A stretch of 64,000 bases of DNA from Aquibacillus rhizosphaerae (GCF_030282825.1 NZ_JASTZU010000012.1:62001-126000); one strand, 5' to 3'; numbered from the stretch's first letter, positions 37,136 to 47,327 are shown. The notes: generated by a model from the sequence alone, not told the origin. A program made the numbers and translations.

Positions 37136-37497
37136 TGAAACGCTTATTACTCTCGCTCTTATTAAACGCAGTTGCCCTTATTGTTGTCGCTCAATTATTT
37201 GAATCTTTTCGTTTAGAAGGGTTTGGGACAGCGATTTTAGCTAGTATTATCTTATCGATTCTAAATGTAATTGTTAAGCCAATTTTAGTTGTGTTGACCT
37301 TGCCAATTACTTTTGTGACATTAGGGCTATTTCTATTTGTTATAAATGCGATTACGCTTATGATTACACAGGGTTTAATCGGTAGTGCTTTTGTAATTAA
37401 TGGGTTCGGAACAGCTCTTATTGCCGCAGTAATCCTGTCGGTACTGAACTTGCTATTAAACAAACTTATAAGAGATACAGTGCTGTTAAATAAATAA
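37135..37497 (+). CDS. yvlD: Four-helix membrane protein YvlD (phage holin IV-like family)
   Basis: 120 residues, almost entirely four membrane helices, with the SILNVIVKPILVVLTLPITF motif typical of the mycobacterial/Bacillus 'phage holin family' protein. It shares one base with yvlC (TAATG), so translation is coupled. Likely part of the envelope-stress operon; molecular role unknown. Confidence 0.87.
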   Translation: MKRLLLSLLLNAVALIVVAQLFESFRLEGFGTAILASIILSILNVIVKPILVVLTLPITFVTLGLFLFVINAITLMITQGLIGSAFVINGFGTALIAAVILSVLNLLLNKLIRDTVLLNK

Positions 37498-37507
37498 AGT
37501 GATAGGG

Positions 37508-37536
37508 AAGCGTAGGTTTTACACCTGCGCTTTTGT
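37508..37536 (+). terminator. Intrinsic terminator of yvlBCD
   Basis: A 10-bp stem (37508-37517 with 37523-37532, one G-U pair) followed by TTTG. Confidence 0.8.
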
Positions 37537-37584
37537 ATTGTCTAAACAATTATAAAAATTGCTAAATGTTGAACATGCAGAACA

Positions 37585-37697
37585 GCCACATCTAGTTCTA
37601 GCGCCTACCCGAACCAATCATCTATGTGGCTAAGTACGCCACGTCGAGGCTAGACTTAACCTTAAAGGTGATGAGTAAGGTGCCTACGCTTTTATTC
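37585..37697. repeat. Imperfect-palindrome dispersed element, copy 2
   Basis: Related to 27525-27650: shared GCCAC(A/G)TC(T/C)AG and AGCGCCTACCC at the left, an inner GTGGC/GCCAC hairpin (37626-37630 with 37638-37642) and GGTG-TGAGTAAGG-GCCTACGCTTTT at the right. The arms have diverged more than in copy 1. Confidence 0.55.
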
Positions 37698-37924
37698 CGT
37701 AAATAAACTTCGGAACAAAAGATAAATAGTAATGCTTGGTTATGTAAAAAATGCTACAATAGAGTACAATAATTGACATCTATTATTAAGGTTCAAAAAG
37801 TTTCTAAATGCTAAGTATCAATGGCTGAATATCGTTTTTAAAAGAAGAGTAAATCCATTGTATTATACAAACTTTATGCATTTCTTTTGAACACGTACTA
37901 TTATGCAACTTTGGAGGGAAAATA

Positions 37925-38881
37925 ATGGTGAAAGTTCGTACCCAAGATTTATTAAACCAGTTTGATATTGAATTAATTGCTGGTAAAGATGGGATTCATC
38001 GAGAGATATTAATGAGTGAGATTTCTCGACCTGGAATAGAAATGACTGGTTATTTTAAATATTATCCAAAAGATAGACTACAATTGTTAGGGAAAACAGA
38101 GCTTTCTTATTATACTGATTTAAGTCATGCGGAAAGAAAAGATCGTGCTGAGCGAATATGTACCGATATAACACCTGGTATTGTCGTTTCAAGAGGCTTG
38201 GAAATCCCTGAAGAGCTAGTTGAAGCATGTAATGCGTCGGGTGTACCATTAATGCGTTCTCCATATAAAACTACTCGTGTGATTAGTAGGTTAACCAACT
38301 TTTTAGAAGCTAAATTTGCACCATTTACTGCTCTACATGGTGTGCTTGTAGACGTATATGGCATTGGTGTACTAATTACCGGTCAAAGTGGTGTTGGTAA
38401 AAGTGAAACAGCACTTGAACTAGTAAAGCGTGGACACAGGCTTGTAGCAGATGACAGTGTGGAAATACGCCAGGAAGATTATGATCGTTTAATAGGTAGT
38501 GCACCGCCATTAATAGAGCATTTATTAGAAATTAGAGGACTTGGAATTATAAATGTGATGACATTGTTTGGTGCGGGGTCCGTTCGTTCTTATAAAAAAA
38601 TATCGATGATCATTAATTTAGAAACATGGGATCAGAAGAAACAATATGACCGTTTAGGATTAGAAGAAGAAACAATGAAAATAATTGATGTAGAAGTTCC
38701 AAAAGCAACACTTCCAGTTAGACCTGGTCGTAATATTGCGGTTATTATTGAAGTGGCAGCGATGAATTTCCGTTTGAAACGAATGGGAGTTAACGCAGCA
38801 GAAGAATTTTCAGAACGATTAACTACGATGATCAAATCAGAAAAAACTGTGGATGTTGAATCAGATCTTGATCTTGATTAA
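37925..38881 (+). CDS. hprK: HPr kinase/phosphorylase
   Basis: 318 residues. It phosphorylates HPr and Crh on Ser46 in response to fructose-1,6-bisphosphate and removes the phosphate with inorganic phosphate, which is the switch of carbon catabolite repression. The P-loop GQSGVGKS is near 153-160, the catalytic HRLVADD nearby and the C-terminal [19 protein letters not shown] signature near 278-296. GGAGGG precedes the ATG. It starts the hprK-lgt operon. The partner Crh is encoded at 52217-52468 in this same window. Confidence 0.96.
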   Translation: MVKVRTQDLLNQFDIELIAGKDGIHREILMSEISRPGIEMTGYFKYYPKDRLQLLGKTELSYYTDLSHAERKDRAERICTDITPGIVVSRGLEIPEELVEACNASGVPLMRSPYKTTRVISRLTNFLEAKFAPFTALHGVLVDVYGIGVLITGQSGVGKSETALELVKRGHRLVADDSVEIRQEDYDRLIGSAPPLIEHLLEIRGLGIINVMTLFGAGSVRSYKKISMIINLETWDQKKQYDRLGLEEETMKIIDVEVPKATLPVRPGRNIAVIIEVAAMNFRLKRMGVNAAEEFSERLTTMIKSEKTVDVESDLDLD

Positions 38882-38898
38882 TTTAGGGGGGAAACGAA

Positions 38899-39729
38899 TT
38901 GTCGTGTAGTGTGCAAGAATTGGATAGAGTTTTTTTTGATCTTGGTCCATTGACTGTTTATTGGTATGGAGTAATTATTGCGACTGGTGCATTTTTAGGA
39001 CTTTGGCTTGCAACAAGAGAATCTAACCGACTAGGATTGCAAAAGGATTTGTTTGTTGATTTAGTCGTATTTGCTATTCCAATTGCAATCATTTCTGCGA
39101 GAATATATTATGTTGTATTCGAGTGGGAAAATTATGTAGATGGTCCGTTGTGGCGTATTTTTGCCATCTGGGAAGGTGGTATTGCGATTCATGGTGCATT
39201 AATAGGATCTGTCATTACTGCGATTATTTTTGCGCGCGTGAAAAAAGTATCTTTCTGGCAGTTAGCAGACATAGCTGCTCCAAGTCTTCTTTTAGGCCAA
39301 GCAATTGGCAGATGGGGAAACTTCATGAATCAAGAGGCACATGGTGGTCCTGTTTCCGAAGCTACATATAATAATTTATTGCAATATTTACCGGATTTTA
39401 TTATGAACCAAATGTGTATTGATGGTACGATGTATCACCCAACATTTTTATATGAGTCACTTTGGAACTTTCTTGGTATAATACTTTTACTTGTTTTAAG
39501 GAAGTATAATCCTAGAAGAGGAGAAATTTTCTTAAGTTACGTTATTTGGTATTCGATTGGACGCTATTTTATTGAAGGCATGCGTACCGATAGTTTGTAT
39601 ATTATCGGCAACTTACGAACTGCTCAAGTTATTTCGATCATATTGGTAGTTATAGGTATAGCTATTATCATTTATCGAAGAAAAAGTGGTCAAGCGGATA
39701 AAAAATATAACGGCAAAAAAATTAAATAA
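38899..39729 (+). CDS. lgt: Prolipoprotein diacylglyceryl transferase
   Basis: 276 residues with seven membrane helices. It transfers diacylglyceryl to the lipobox cysteine of prolipoproteins. The signature [18 protein letters not shown] (about 133-150) and the HGALIGS segment near 97 contain the catalytic His and Arg. TTG start with GGGGGG upstream, 17 bp after hprK. Its substrates in this window include the sugar-binding and YtkA-like lipoproteins. Confidence 0.96.
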   Translation: MSCSVQELDRVFFDLGPLTVYWYGVIIATGAFLGLWLATRESNRLGLQKDLFVDLVVFAIPIAIISARIYYVVFEWENYVDGPLWRIFAIWEGGIAIHGALIGSVITAIIFARVKKVSFWQLADIAAPSLLLGQAIGRWGNFMNQEAHGGPVSEATYNNLLQYLPDFIMNQMCIDGTMYHPTFLYESLWNFLGIILLLVLRKYNPRRGEIFLSYVIWYSIGRYFIEGMRTDSLYIIGNLRTAQVISIILVVIGIAIIIYRRKSGQADKKYNGKKIK

Positions 39730-39752
39730 AACTGTTTGATTATATTTTTAGG

Positions 39753-39801
39753 GATGAGGTGCATCCGCAAGGTGACATTATTTGTACCTCATCTTTGATT
39801 T
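39753..39801 (+). terminator. Weak hairpin between lgt and yvoD
   Basis: An 8-bp stem (39753-39760 with 39786-39793) with a 25-base loop and TTTGATTTTA. It may reduce rather than end transcription into yvoD. Confidence 0.4.
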
Positions 39802-39856
39802 TATATCACATATTTACATTTAAATTTGACCGAGTGAAAAGCGAGGAGAAATAACG

Positions 39857-40816
39857 GTGATAGGCATTCTGCAACGAGGTTTTAAGCAAGGGATAAGTGT
39901 AACATGGACACTCGGAAAAGTGATTTTTCCTGTCACGATAATAGTAACGATCCTTCGTTATACACAACTATTACCTTGGTTAATTGAATTAATAAGTCCA
40001 TTTATGAAATGGATTGGGTTACCTGGAGAAGCAGCCGTTCCCTTAGTGATAGGCAATCTGCTTAATTTATATGCTGGTATAGGAGCAATTGTATCGTTTG
40101 ATTTTTCTGTGAAAGAAGTATTTATAATGGCTATTATGTTATCTTTTTCCCATAATTTGATCATTGAGTCTACGGTTGCTTCCAAAGTCGGCGTTAATTG
40201 GTTGATTGTTGTTGGCGTGCGAATTGCGTTAGCGCTTTTATCTGCCTTTATCATTAATATCTTTTGGAAGGGTGGCAGTGAATTAGCTCAGTATGGGTTA
40301 ATTTCGAAAACTGATCATGTCCCAAGTGGATGGATAGATATGACCATACTGGGGATTCAAACAGCATTGATGAGTGTAGTACAACTTGCTATTATTGTTA
40401 TACCATTAATGTTGGCCATTCAATTTTTCAGAGAACTCGGTTGGATGAGCAAGGTTTCTGATTGGTTAGCGCCATTCACTAAAGTTCTTGGTATGGAAAA
40501 AAACACCTCGATGACTTTAGTTGCTGGTTTATCGATTGGACTCGCTTATGGAGCTGGTTTAATGATCCAAGCAGTAAAAGAAGACGGTGTTTCTAAAAAG
40601 GATATGTGCTTAGCGCTTATATTCCTTGTCTCATGTCATGCTGTTGTAGAGGATACACTGGTATTTATTCCACTTGGTATCCCTGTCTGGCCATTATTAT
40701 TAATTAGATTATCTACCGCTATTATTTTAACAGCGGCAATTGCTTTCGTTTGGAATCGAAATAGTGCAAAAAAAAGGAAGGAGCCACTCCATGAACATTC
40801 GTACGATTCTATTTGA
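39857..40816 (+). CDS. yvoD: Nucleoside-recognition-domain membrane protein YvoD
   Basis: 319 residues, about eight membrane helices, two halves of the 'nucleoside recognition' (gate) fold also seen in the spore maturation proteins SpmA/SpmB. Substrate and role unknown. GTG start with GAGGAG upstream. It lies between lgt and ppaX as in B. subtilis. Its last 26 bases overlap the start of ppaX. Confidence 0.87.
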   Translation: MIGILQRGFKQGISVTWTLGKVIFPVTIIVTILRYTQLLPWLIELISPFMKWIGLPGEAAVPLVIGNLLNLYAGIGAIVSFDFSVKEVFIMAIMLSFSHNLIIESTVASKVGVNWLIVVGVRIALALLSAFIINIFWKGGSELAQYGLISKTDHVPSGWIDMTILGIQTALMSVVQLAIIVIPLMLAIQFFRELGWMSKVSDWLAPFTKVLGMEKNTSMTLVAGLSIGLAYGAGLMIQAVKEDGVSKKDMCLALIFLVSCHAVVEDTLVFIPLGIPVWPLLLIRLSTAIILTAAIAFVWNRNSAKKRKEPLHEHSYDSI

Positions 40817-41429
40817 TCTTGATGGAACTTTAATTGATACAAATGAATTAATTATTGCTTCTTTCACTCACACACTTAATAAATATGCAGGTAAATCATA
40901 TACACGAGAACAAATTTTAGATTTTATTGGTCCACCGCTAGTGGATAGCTTCAAAAAGGTTGATCCTGTTCGGGTCGATGAACTCGTACAGACTTACCGA
41001 GATCATAACCTTTCTAACCATGATAGTTATGTTGTAGCTTATCCGACGGTTGTAGATACAATGATTAAATTAAAACAAGCAGGTTTTCAATTAGGTATTG
41101 TTACAACTAAGGTGAAAAGCACTGCTGAAATGGGTCTAAGCCTAACAGGTTTAACAGATTTTTTTGAAGTACTTATTGGACTTGAAGATGTAACACATGC
41201 CAAACCACATCCTGAACCTATTATTAAAGCATTAACCGAGTTAAATGCTCATCCGGCAACAACGTTAATGGTTGGTGATAATTATCATGATATCGAAGCA
41301 GGTAAAAACGCTGGAACAAAAACCGCTGGTGTTGCATGGACAATCAAGGGAAGAGAAGCACTTGAAGCGTATCAACCAGATTATATGTTAGAGGAAATGA
41401 GTGACCTCTTAAAGATCTTAGGAGTGTAA
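40791..41429 (+). CDS. ppaX: Pyrophosphatase PpaX
   Basis: 212 residues of the HAD superfamily: motif [11 protein letters not shown] (9-18), a helical cap, VTTKVKS, KPHPEP and [10 protein letters not shown] (motif IV). It hydrolyses the pyrophosphate formed when HprK dephosphorylates HPr-Ser-P, and it is in the hprK operon as expected. ATG 40791 has GGAAGGAG eight bases upstream; a longer frame from 40740 lies inside yvoD. The overlap with yvoD (26 bp) suggests translational coupling. Confidence 0.93.
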   Translation: MNIRTILFDLDGTLIDTNELIIASFTHTLNKYAGKSYTREQILDFIGPPLVDSFKKVDPVRVDELVQTYRDHNLSNHDSYVVAYPTVVDTMIKLKQAGFQLGIVTTKVKSTAEMGLSLTGLTDFFEVLIGLEDVTHAKPHPEPIIKALTELNAHPATTLMVGDNYHDIEAGKNAGTKTAGVAWTIKGREALEAYQPDYMLEEMSDLLKILGV

Positions 41430-41433
41430 TACC

Positions 41434-41958
41434 ATGCGGAAAACCGAGCGATATCGTGTGAATGAAGCAAACTCTTTATGGCATATATACAAAACAGTTC
41501 CTTTTTGGAAAGTTATCAAAAACTTCCTTGTCATTCAAATCGCAAGATACACCCCGTTTTTATCTATGAAAAATTGGTTGTATCGAACGTTTTTACGTAT
41601 GGAAGTCGGTGATAAGACTGCCTTTGCATTAATGGTTATGCTCGATATTATGTTTCCAGAGCGCATATCTGTTGGAAAGAATACCGTGATTGGTTACAAT
41701 ACAACTATCCTTGCACATGAGTATTTAATAAAAGAGTATCGTCTAGGTGATGTTGTTATTGGAAGTGAAGTGATGATTGGTGCCAACACTACTATTTTAC
41801 CTGGTGTAACTATTGGTGATGGGGCAATTGTTTCCGCAGGAACGCTCGTACATAAAGACGTGCCTGAAGGGACGTTTGTTGGGGGTAATCCGATGCGAGT
41901 AATTTATACGAAACAAGAAATGGATGCTCGGATAGAAGATGATGATTTCTATAAGTGA
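41434..41958 (+). CDS. yvoF: Left-handed beta-helix acyltransferase YvoF
   Basis: 174 residues. Hexapeptide repeats (VIGYNTT, VIGSEVMIGANTTILPGVTIGDGAIVSAGT) make a left-handed beta helix of the LacA/CysE acetyltransferase type. Acceptor unknown. It overlaps nothing and lies 4 bp after ppaX. In B. subtilis hisZ and the his operon follow; here glpD does. Confidence 0.88.
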   Translation: MRKTERYRVNEANSLWHIYKTVPFWKVIKNFLVIQIARYTPFLSMKNWLYRTFLRMEVGDKTAFALMVMLDIMFPERISVGKNTVIGYNTTILAHEYLIKEYRLGDVVIGSEVMIGANTTILPGVTIGDGAIVSAGTLVHKDVPEGTFVGGNPMRVIYTKQEMDARIEDDDFYK

Positions 41959-42031
41959 CAGACACCTTAATTTGCTAGTAGTAGTATGAGGATAAAATTC
42001 TCTTGCTCTACTAGTTTTCCTTATATATTTG

Positions 42032-42079
42032 ATTTTTGACTGATGCATTTTTAAAAATAGAAATGTATCAGTCAGAAAT
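42032..42079. promoter_or_regulatory. 18-bp inverted repeat between yvoF and glpD
   Basis: TGACTGATGCATTT (42037-42050) pairs with AAATGTATCAGTCA (42061-42074), one G-U pair, extended outward by A-T pairs to about 18 bp. There is no T-tract on the plus strand, so it is not an ordinary terminator. It may be a protein operator or RNA structure; no gene lies in 41959-42312. Confidence 0.5.
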
Positions 42080-42312
42080 TAACAAGGTAAATTAATGTAA
42101 TCATTTACTTTTACTCTTCTATTTCTCCTGAATGAGGTATGATTATCGCAGTTAAATACGGGATAAATTGATAATTAAGTGGAAAACTAGACACTGAAGT
42201 TTACGTTTGATTTGGATAAAACTAGGGAAAAGTTATCTTCTCAAAAAGATATGAATAAATAAGATTGTATAGAAGCAGTTGTGTCGTTCATGAAAGGAGT
42301 TGGATACAATAA

Positions 42313-43974
42313 ATGGTGAAATTTTCAAATCTATATCGCTATGATGTTTATGAAGGATTAATGAATGAAACCTTAGATGTATTAATCATTGGTGGAGGTA
42401 TAACTGGGGCTGGAATAGCATTGGATGGAGCTTCACGAGGTTTTAAGACAGCGGTGTTTGAAATGCAAGACTTTGCTGCCGGTACATCTAGCCGTTCTAC
42501 TAAACTCGTTCATGGTGGCCTTCGTTATTTACAACAATATGAATTAGCAATGGTTGCTGATGTTGGTAAAGAGAGGTCTATCGTTTATGAAAATGGTCCA
42601 CACGTAACGCAACCAGAATGGATGTTACTTCCTTTTTACAAACAAGGTAATTTTGGTCCTTTTACTGCTAACTTGGGTCTACGCATGTACGATTACTTGG
42701 CAAAAGTAAAAAAGCAAGAACGAAGAACGATGCTTTCTCGCAAGGAAACACTTGAAAAAGAGCCGCTCCTTAAAAAGACAGATTTAAAAGGTGCAGGCTA
42801 CTATGTTGAGTATAAAACAGACGATGCGAGGCTGACCATTGAAGTAATGAAAAAAGCAGTAGAATATGGTGCTCGTGCAATAAATTATGCCAAGGTAGAA
42901 GAATTAATATATGATGATAACAAAAAAGTTATCGGTGTTGTTGTAGAAGATCAAATTACTGGAGAACAGTACAACGTATATGCAAAGAAAGTAATTAATG
43001 CTTCAGGGCCTTGGGTTGATTCGATTCGAGAGTTAGATGGATCGAAACAGGGGAAAGAACTCCATTTAACAAAAGGTGTACATATTGTCTTTGATAGCTC
43101 AGATTTTCCTTTAAAACAAGCTGTTTACTACGACAATAAGGACGGTCGAATGATCTTTGCAATACCAAGAGATAACAAAACATATGTAGGCACCACGGAT
43201 ACCACTTATGAAGGTGAGATTGCACACCCTACTATGACGGTAGAGGACCGTGATTATCTTATTGATGCGGTGAATTATAAATTCCCATCACTATCTATCA
43301 GTAAGGATGAAGTTGAATCAAGCTGGGCTGGATTAAGGCCGTTGATTGGAGAAGCGGGAAAAGAGCCGAATGAAATATCACGTAAGGATGAGATTTTCCT
43401 TTCTGATTCCGGTTTGATCTCGATTGCAGGTGGTAAATTAACAGGCTACAGGAAAATGGCAGAAAATGTGATTGACCTTATTGTAAATCAATTCAAACAA
43501 GAAATTGGTATTTTGTATTCAAAATCAGAAACGAAAGAGATACCAATAGCTGGTGGTAACGTTGGTGGTTCGAAAGGATTTAGACAATTTAAATCCGATC
43601 AAATAAAAGAGGCTGAAGAGATAGGAATATCGAAGGAAAATGCCGAGCAATTGATCAACAAGTATGGCTCCAATGTATCGGAAATATTTCGACATTACAA
43701 TGAGTTGCATAACGAAGCGTTGGAAGCGAGTTTAGATCGCTTGCTCTTTGCCCAATTAAGGTATGCGATTGATGAAGAATGTATATATAAACCAGCAGAT
43801 TTTTTTATTAGGCGAACGAGTGCATTATATTTTGATGTGGAACAGGTAAAAGCTAACCAAGAAAATGTGATTGCCTACATGGCAAAAATATTTGATTATA
43901 CAAAGGAAGAAAGAGCGTACTACTATAGAGACCTTCGACAACTATTAGAAGAGGCAGTGAATCCAGAAGCATAG
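42313..43974 (+). CDS. glpD: Aerobic glycerol-3-phosphate dehydrogenase
   Basis: 553 residues, an FAD-dependent membrane-associated enzyme oxidising glycerol-3-phosphate to dihydroxyacetone phosphate and passing electrons to menaquinone. FAD motif GGGITGAGIALDGA near 26-39, GTSSRSTKLVHGGLRYL, and GGKLTGYRKMA near 375 are typical. AAAGGAG lies 12 bases before the ATG, rather far. No glpF/glpK stands beside it. Confidence 0.96.
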   Translation: MVKFSNLYRYDVYEGLMNETLDVLIIGGGITGAGIALDGASRGFKTAVFEMQDFAAGTSSRSTKLVHGGLRYLQQYELAMVADVGKERSIVYENGPHVTQPEWMLLPFYKQGNFGPFTANLGLRMYDYLAKVKKQERRTMLSRKETLEKEPLLKKTDLKGAGYYVEYKTDDARLTIEVMKKAVEYGARAINYAKVEELIYDDNKKVIGVVVEDQITGEQYNVYAKKVINASGPWVDSIRELDGSKQGKELHLTKGVHIVFDSSDFPLKQAVYYDNKDGRMIFAIPRDNKTYVGTTDTTYEGEIAHPTMTVEDRDYLIDAVNYKFPSLSISKDEVESSWAGLRPLIGEAGKEPNEISRKDEIFLSDSGLISIAGGKLTGYRKMAENVIDLIVNQFKQEIGILYSKSETKEIPIAGGNVGGSKGFRQFKSDQIKEAEEIGISKENAEQLINKYGSNVSEIFRHYNELHNEALEASLDRLLFAQLRYAIDEECIYKPADFFIRRTSALYFDVEQVKANQENVIAYMAKIFDYTKEERAYYYRDLRQLLEEAVNPEA

Positions 43975-44015
43975 CAATAAATGGAATTTTTAATCATCTA
44001 CCCGGTATTAGGCAT

Positions 44016-44050
44016 AAAGAAAAACTCTCAATTAAGAGAGTTTTTCTTTA
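44016..44050. terminator. Bidirectional terminator between glpD and panE
   Basis: A 14-bp stem (44016-44029 with 44036-44049) with A-rich/T-rich arms; two convergent genes meet here. Confidence 0.88.
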
Positions 44051-44059
44051 TTTCTTGTA

Positions 44060-45001
44060 TTAGTTGGTTTCTTTAGTCCTATCATAATTAAGGTTCTCAA
44101 ACGGTTTAATTATTCCATAAATCGTTTCAACAAAAGGTAAGTCGATGTTTTTTTCTTTTGCAAGTCGTAGTGCTCCACCGTGTAAATGTTCAACTTCTAA
44201 ACCTTGCTGTCGACGTCTATCCTGATGCATGGAAGAAGTAGCTTCATCACCTAGTTTTTGCATGTTTTCAATCGCTTTTGAAACATGCTTATCATTAAGC
44301 GCAATATCATTTGCATTAGCCAACTTACGCATGTCTTTAACCAAGTTTTCAGCAATTCGAAAGGTTGCGGGTTGATCTCTAATACTACCTATAGCAAGAT
44401 TTGTTGCCGTAGTAATCCCAGAAAAAGCAGTAATAAACATATACTTTTTCCATAAATGGGTCTGTATGTTCGGACTATTTATTACATTCATATTGGCGTT
44501 GTGTGAAAGAAATTCGATTTGTTCACATAATTCAACTTGTGATGGATGAAGCGCACCGACAAGCAAATCATGAAACGGACTAGAATGAACGACATCTCCT
44601 TCTTGATTTAAGGTGGAAATGATGAAAGAAAGTCCTCCTAGAACTGCTTCATTTCCTAATTTTGATTGTAATAATGAAAAATGTTCAATTCCATTTAAAA
44701 TGGGAAGTACCTTTGCTCCTTTTGCAACTAGGTTTTCAAGGTCGTCTAGGACCCCTGATAAGTGATACCCCTTAATCGCTAGCAGTACAAGGTCGCACGC
44801 TTCTATTTCTGATGTGTCAGTGACCACTTGCGGCTGTTTTATTGCGTAATCACCTTCGATACTATGTATGATAATGCCATTTTGTCTAAGTTGCTCTGCA
44901 CGTTTAGGTCTAACTAGGAATGTTACATCTTGGTTAGATTGTTGCCATCTTGCCCCGAAATAAGCACCTAAAGCTCCTGCCCCTAATACAACTATTTTCA
45001 T
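44060..45001 (-). CDS. panE: 2-dehydropantoate 2-reductase (ketopantoate reductase)
   Basis: 313 residues. NADPH-binding GAGALGAYFGARW at residues 7-19, the catalytic Lys region (HLWKKYMFITAFSG, about 183-196), and the C-terminal helical domain with TSSMHQDRRRQQGLEVEHLHGG (Ser and Glu of the active site). It reduces ketopantoate to pantoate in coenzyme A synthesis. Read against its neighbours. GGAGGTGAGA precedes the ATG. Paralogues of PanE exist, so the exact substrate is probable, not certain. Confidence 0.88.
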   Translation of the reverse strand: MKIVVLGAGALGAYFGARWQQSNQDVTFLVRPKRAEQLRQNGIIIHSIEGDYAIKQPQVVTDTSEIEACDLVLLAIKGYHLSGVLDDLENLVAKGAKVLPILNGIEHFSLLQSKLGNEAVLGGLSFIISTLNQEGDVVHSSPFHDLLVGALHPSQVELCEQIEFLSHNANMNVINSPNIQTHLWKKYMFITAFSGITTATNLAIGSIRDQPATFRIAENLVKDMRKLANANDIALNDKHVSKAIENMQKLGDEATSSMHQDRRRQQGLEVEHLHGGALRLAKEKNIDLPFVETIYGIIKPFENLNYDRTKETN

Positions 45002-45237
45002 AAGAACATCTCACCTCCATGATTATATATAAATAGTACATTGTCCTTTTGAAAAAAGAAAAGATTATCCCTTGGTAGACTTGTTATTGCATCCTATAAT
45101 TGTATGCAACGGAAAAGGATGGTATAACGATTAAAAATAAAAAAGATTCCCAATCTGATTTGTGAATATAGTATACTTTCTATAAAACTGAAAGGGATTT
45201 ACATTCTAAAATCTTCGAAATGTATTGGAGGTAAACA

Positions 45238-46035
45238 ATGACACAATTATCTAGGATCATTAAACAAGATGCAATTAAACAGATTGTCACAGGTTTGATC
45301 ATGGCTGTTTTGACACTTGGACTAATCATCATAACTTTCGTAATAACAGCCCAATGGCAAATAATCTTTTTGATTGCTTCTCTAGGAATAGCTAGTGTTT
45401 CGTTTCTTAAAAGTGGAAGTATTGATTTAGCTGTAGCTAAGAACACGCAACTAAGAATGAAAGCACCAGAAGAAAACAAAGTAACAACAACTTGGCCAAG
45501 ACGGATGTTTATTGAGCATCAAATAGGCAATGTTTCTACTCTTTTGGATATGGACGAAACGAAGTACCTATCTATATTTGAACAAAAACAGTCTAAAATC
45601 AAGCTTATCTTAGATATCGTAACAGAAACTGTTTCCATCCGTCATTTTTTGCCGAAGAGATTTCGAATAGAAGATTATCATGGAAATAGAATCTTTTATT
45701 TGGAGAAAAAAGGTGGGTTTAATTGGCGCTCCTATGTTTTTGATGAAACAGGTAAAGGGATAGCTTACTTAGATAGTTCTAAACAAGATAAACATATTGT
45801 TTTGCAGTACATAGATAATGACGGGGTACGTTGGCAAGCTTCAAAAGATGGGATTGGATTTATAACGATCCAGGATAGTGAAGGTATAGGAAAAGTTATC
45901 ATGAAACCAAATGCAATACCGATAGAATCTGAACGGTTTGCTAAAGCAAATGGAAGCCTAATTATTTGGTATGATTCGGTTGAAATACCCTATTCGTTAA
46001 TCATATTACTATTTGCTATCACTAAGAAATCATAA
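45238..46035 (+). CDS. Membrane protein of unknown function, possibly tubby-like beta domain
   Basis: 265 residues. Two hydrophobic helices (about 16-40 and 43-60) anchor an otherwise soluble beta-rich protein with evenly spaced strands (for example FRIEDYHGNRIFYLEKKGG and KGIAYLDSS). The pattern recalls the tubby C-terminal-like/LURP-one beta-barrel family of Bacillus (a guess from the strand rhythm). TTGGAGG lies just upstream of the ATG. No partner gene is near; the TPR gene follows 191 bp later. Confidence 0.55.
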   Translation: MTQLSRIIKQDAIKQIVTGLIMAVLTLGLIIITFVITAQWQIIFLIASLGIASVSFLKSGSIDLAVAKNTQLRMKAPEENKVTTTWPRRMFIEHQIGNVSTLLDMDETKYLSIFEQKQSKIKLILDIVTETVSIRHFLPKRFRIEDYHGNRIFYLEKKGGFNWRSYVFDETGKGIAYLDSSKQDKHIVLQYIDNDGVRWQASKDGIGFITIQDSEGIGKVIMKPNAIPIESERFAKANGSLIIWYDSVEIPYSLIILLFAITKKS

Positions 46036-46181
46036 ACAATTATTGTTGGCATTTTCGCTTGTTAGCTTGATTTTGCTATATAATAATGCTTTAAACTGTG
46101 ATATAATTCAAACGTTATAAAACTATGTCGAAAGTCACAGAATACTAGATTACTATGACGAATGAAGGACTTGAGTTGTTC

Positions 46182-46203
46182 AAGGAGTGTTCTCCTTTTT
46201 GGA
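46182..46203 (+). terminator. Short attenuator-like hairpin in the TPR gene leader
   Basis: AAGGAG (46182-46187) pairs with CTCCTT (46192-46197), followed by TTTT. It sits about 25 bases before the gene's real start. It may terminate transcription early or hide an AAGGAG ribosome site. Confidence 0.4.
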
Positions 46204-46226
46204 CGCTTTTTAAAGGGGGAAGACAG

Positions 46227-47240
46227 ATGCAAACGACAGAGGGTATTTCTATAGAGACAAAAATAGATAAAGTCATCCCTTTTATACCTGATGGTGATTT
46301 TTATTTTACCAAGGGTGTTGAAGCTTTTAATAAACGAAAATTTGACATTGCTCTGAAATGGTTAAAAAAAGCAGTAGAAACATCACCAGATGAAGCTGTT
46401 TATCATTGTCAGATGTCAATTATTTATACAGAAATCGGTTCTTATCATACAGCAAACCAAATATTAACAAAAGTGCTGTCAGAATATGGCGATAGTTATG
46501 TTGATTGTTATTATTTAATTGCTAATAACTATGCGCACCTTGGTTTATTACAAGATGCGAAAAAATACACATTATCTTATTTAGAAAAAGCACAAGACGG
46601 TGATTTTAGAGAAGATGCAGAAAATTTATTGACTGTTCTTGATATTGGTGATGAAGATGATGACGATGATTGGGCTTTTGAGGAAGAAGATGAACTATTA
46701 ATCTATCAAGAGACTGCTTTCTATCACCTTGAGCGCCGTGAATGGGATCAAGCGATAGCATTACTAGAAGAAATGATGGTTGTTTTTCCAGAACATATAG
46801 CTGCTAAACATGAATATAGTTTTGCTTTGTTTTTTTCTGGTCAAGAAGAGGAAGCAATTAACATGGAGTTAGAGTGGCTAGAAGAAGAACCGCAATCATT
46901 ATTTAGTCAAACGAATTTAGCGGTTTTTTATTCAGAACAAAAAAATGAAGCTTTATTTAATAAGTACATTTCTTCACTACAGAATGTATTTCCGATTCAT
47001 GAGCAGCAAAAACTACGCATTGCTACTACGCTTGCAAGAACAGGTCTTTATAAAGAAGCTTATGAGAGGTTTATCACTTTAACTAAATCTCAATTAAAAG
47101 GGCATGCTTCTTATTTCCATTGGTTTAGTTTCTCTGCCTATCACGTTAATAAACTGTCTAAGGCAATTGAATTATGGGAGGAAGGTTGTAAGCGACACCC
47201 AGTTTTGCGTAAAGAGCCTATTCCTTGGGTACAAGAATAA
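46227..47240 (+). CDS. Tetratricopeptide-repeat protein
   Basis: 337 residues with at least five TPR-like helix pairs: KGVEAFNKRKFDIALKWLKKAVETSPDEA (about 33-60) and further units to the C-terminus, interrupted by an Asp/Glu run (DEDDDDDW, about 145). A cytoplasmic scaffold for protein contacts; partner unknown. ATG 46227 has AAAGGGGGA upstream; the earlier ATG at 46155 would pass through the hairpin at 46182. The gene lies just before trxB, as do TPR genes in other Bacillaceae. Confidence 0.82.
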   Translation: MQTTEGISIETKIDKVIPFIPDGDFYFTKGVEAFNKRKFDIALKWLKKAVETSPDEAVYHCQMSIIYTEIGSYHTANQILTKVLSEYGDSYVDCYYLIANNYAHLGLLQDAKKYTLSYLEKAQDGDFREDAENLLTVLDIGDEDDDDDWAFEEEDELLIYQETAFYHLERREWDQAIALLEEMMVVFPEHIAAKHEYSFALFFSGQEEEAINMELEWLEEEPQSLFSQTNLAVFYSEQKNEALFNKYISSLQNVFPIHEQQKLRIATTLARTGLYKEAYERFITLTKSQLKGHASYFHWFSFSAYHVNKLSKAIELWEEGCKRHPVLRKEPIPWVQE

Positions 47241-47327
47241 CAGTATCTTAATATACTAATATATGTAGTTGAGCATAATACTAGACCTAAGACATCTTTC
47301 ATATCATAATATTGTTGAATAGCTTGA

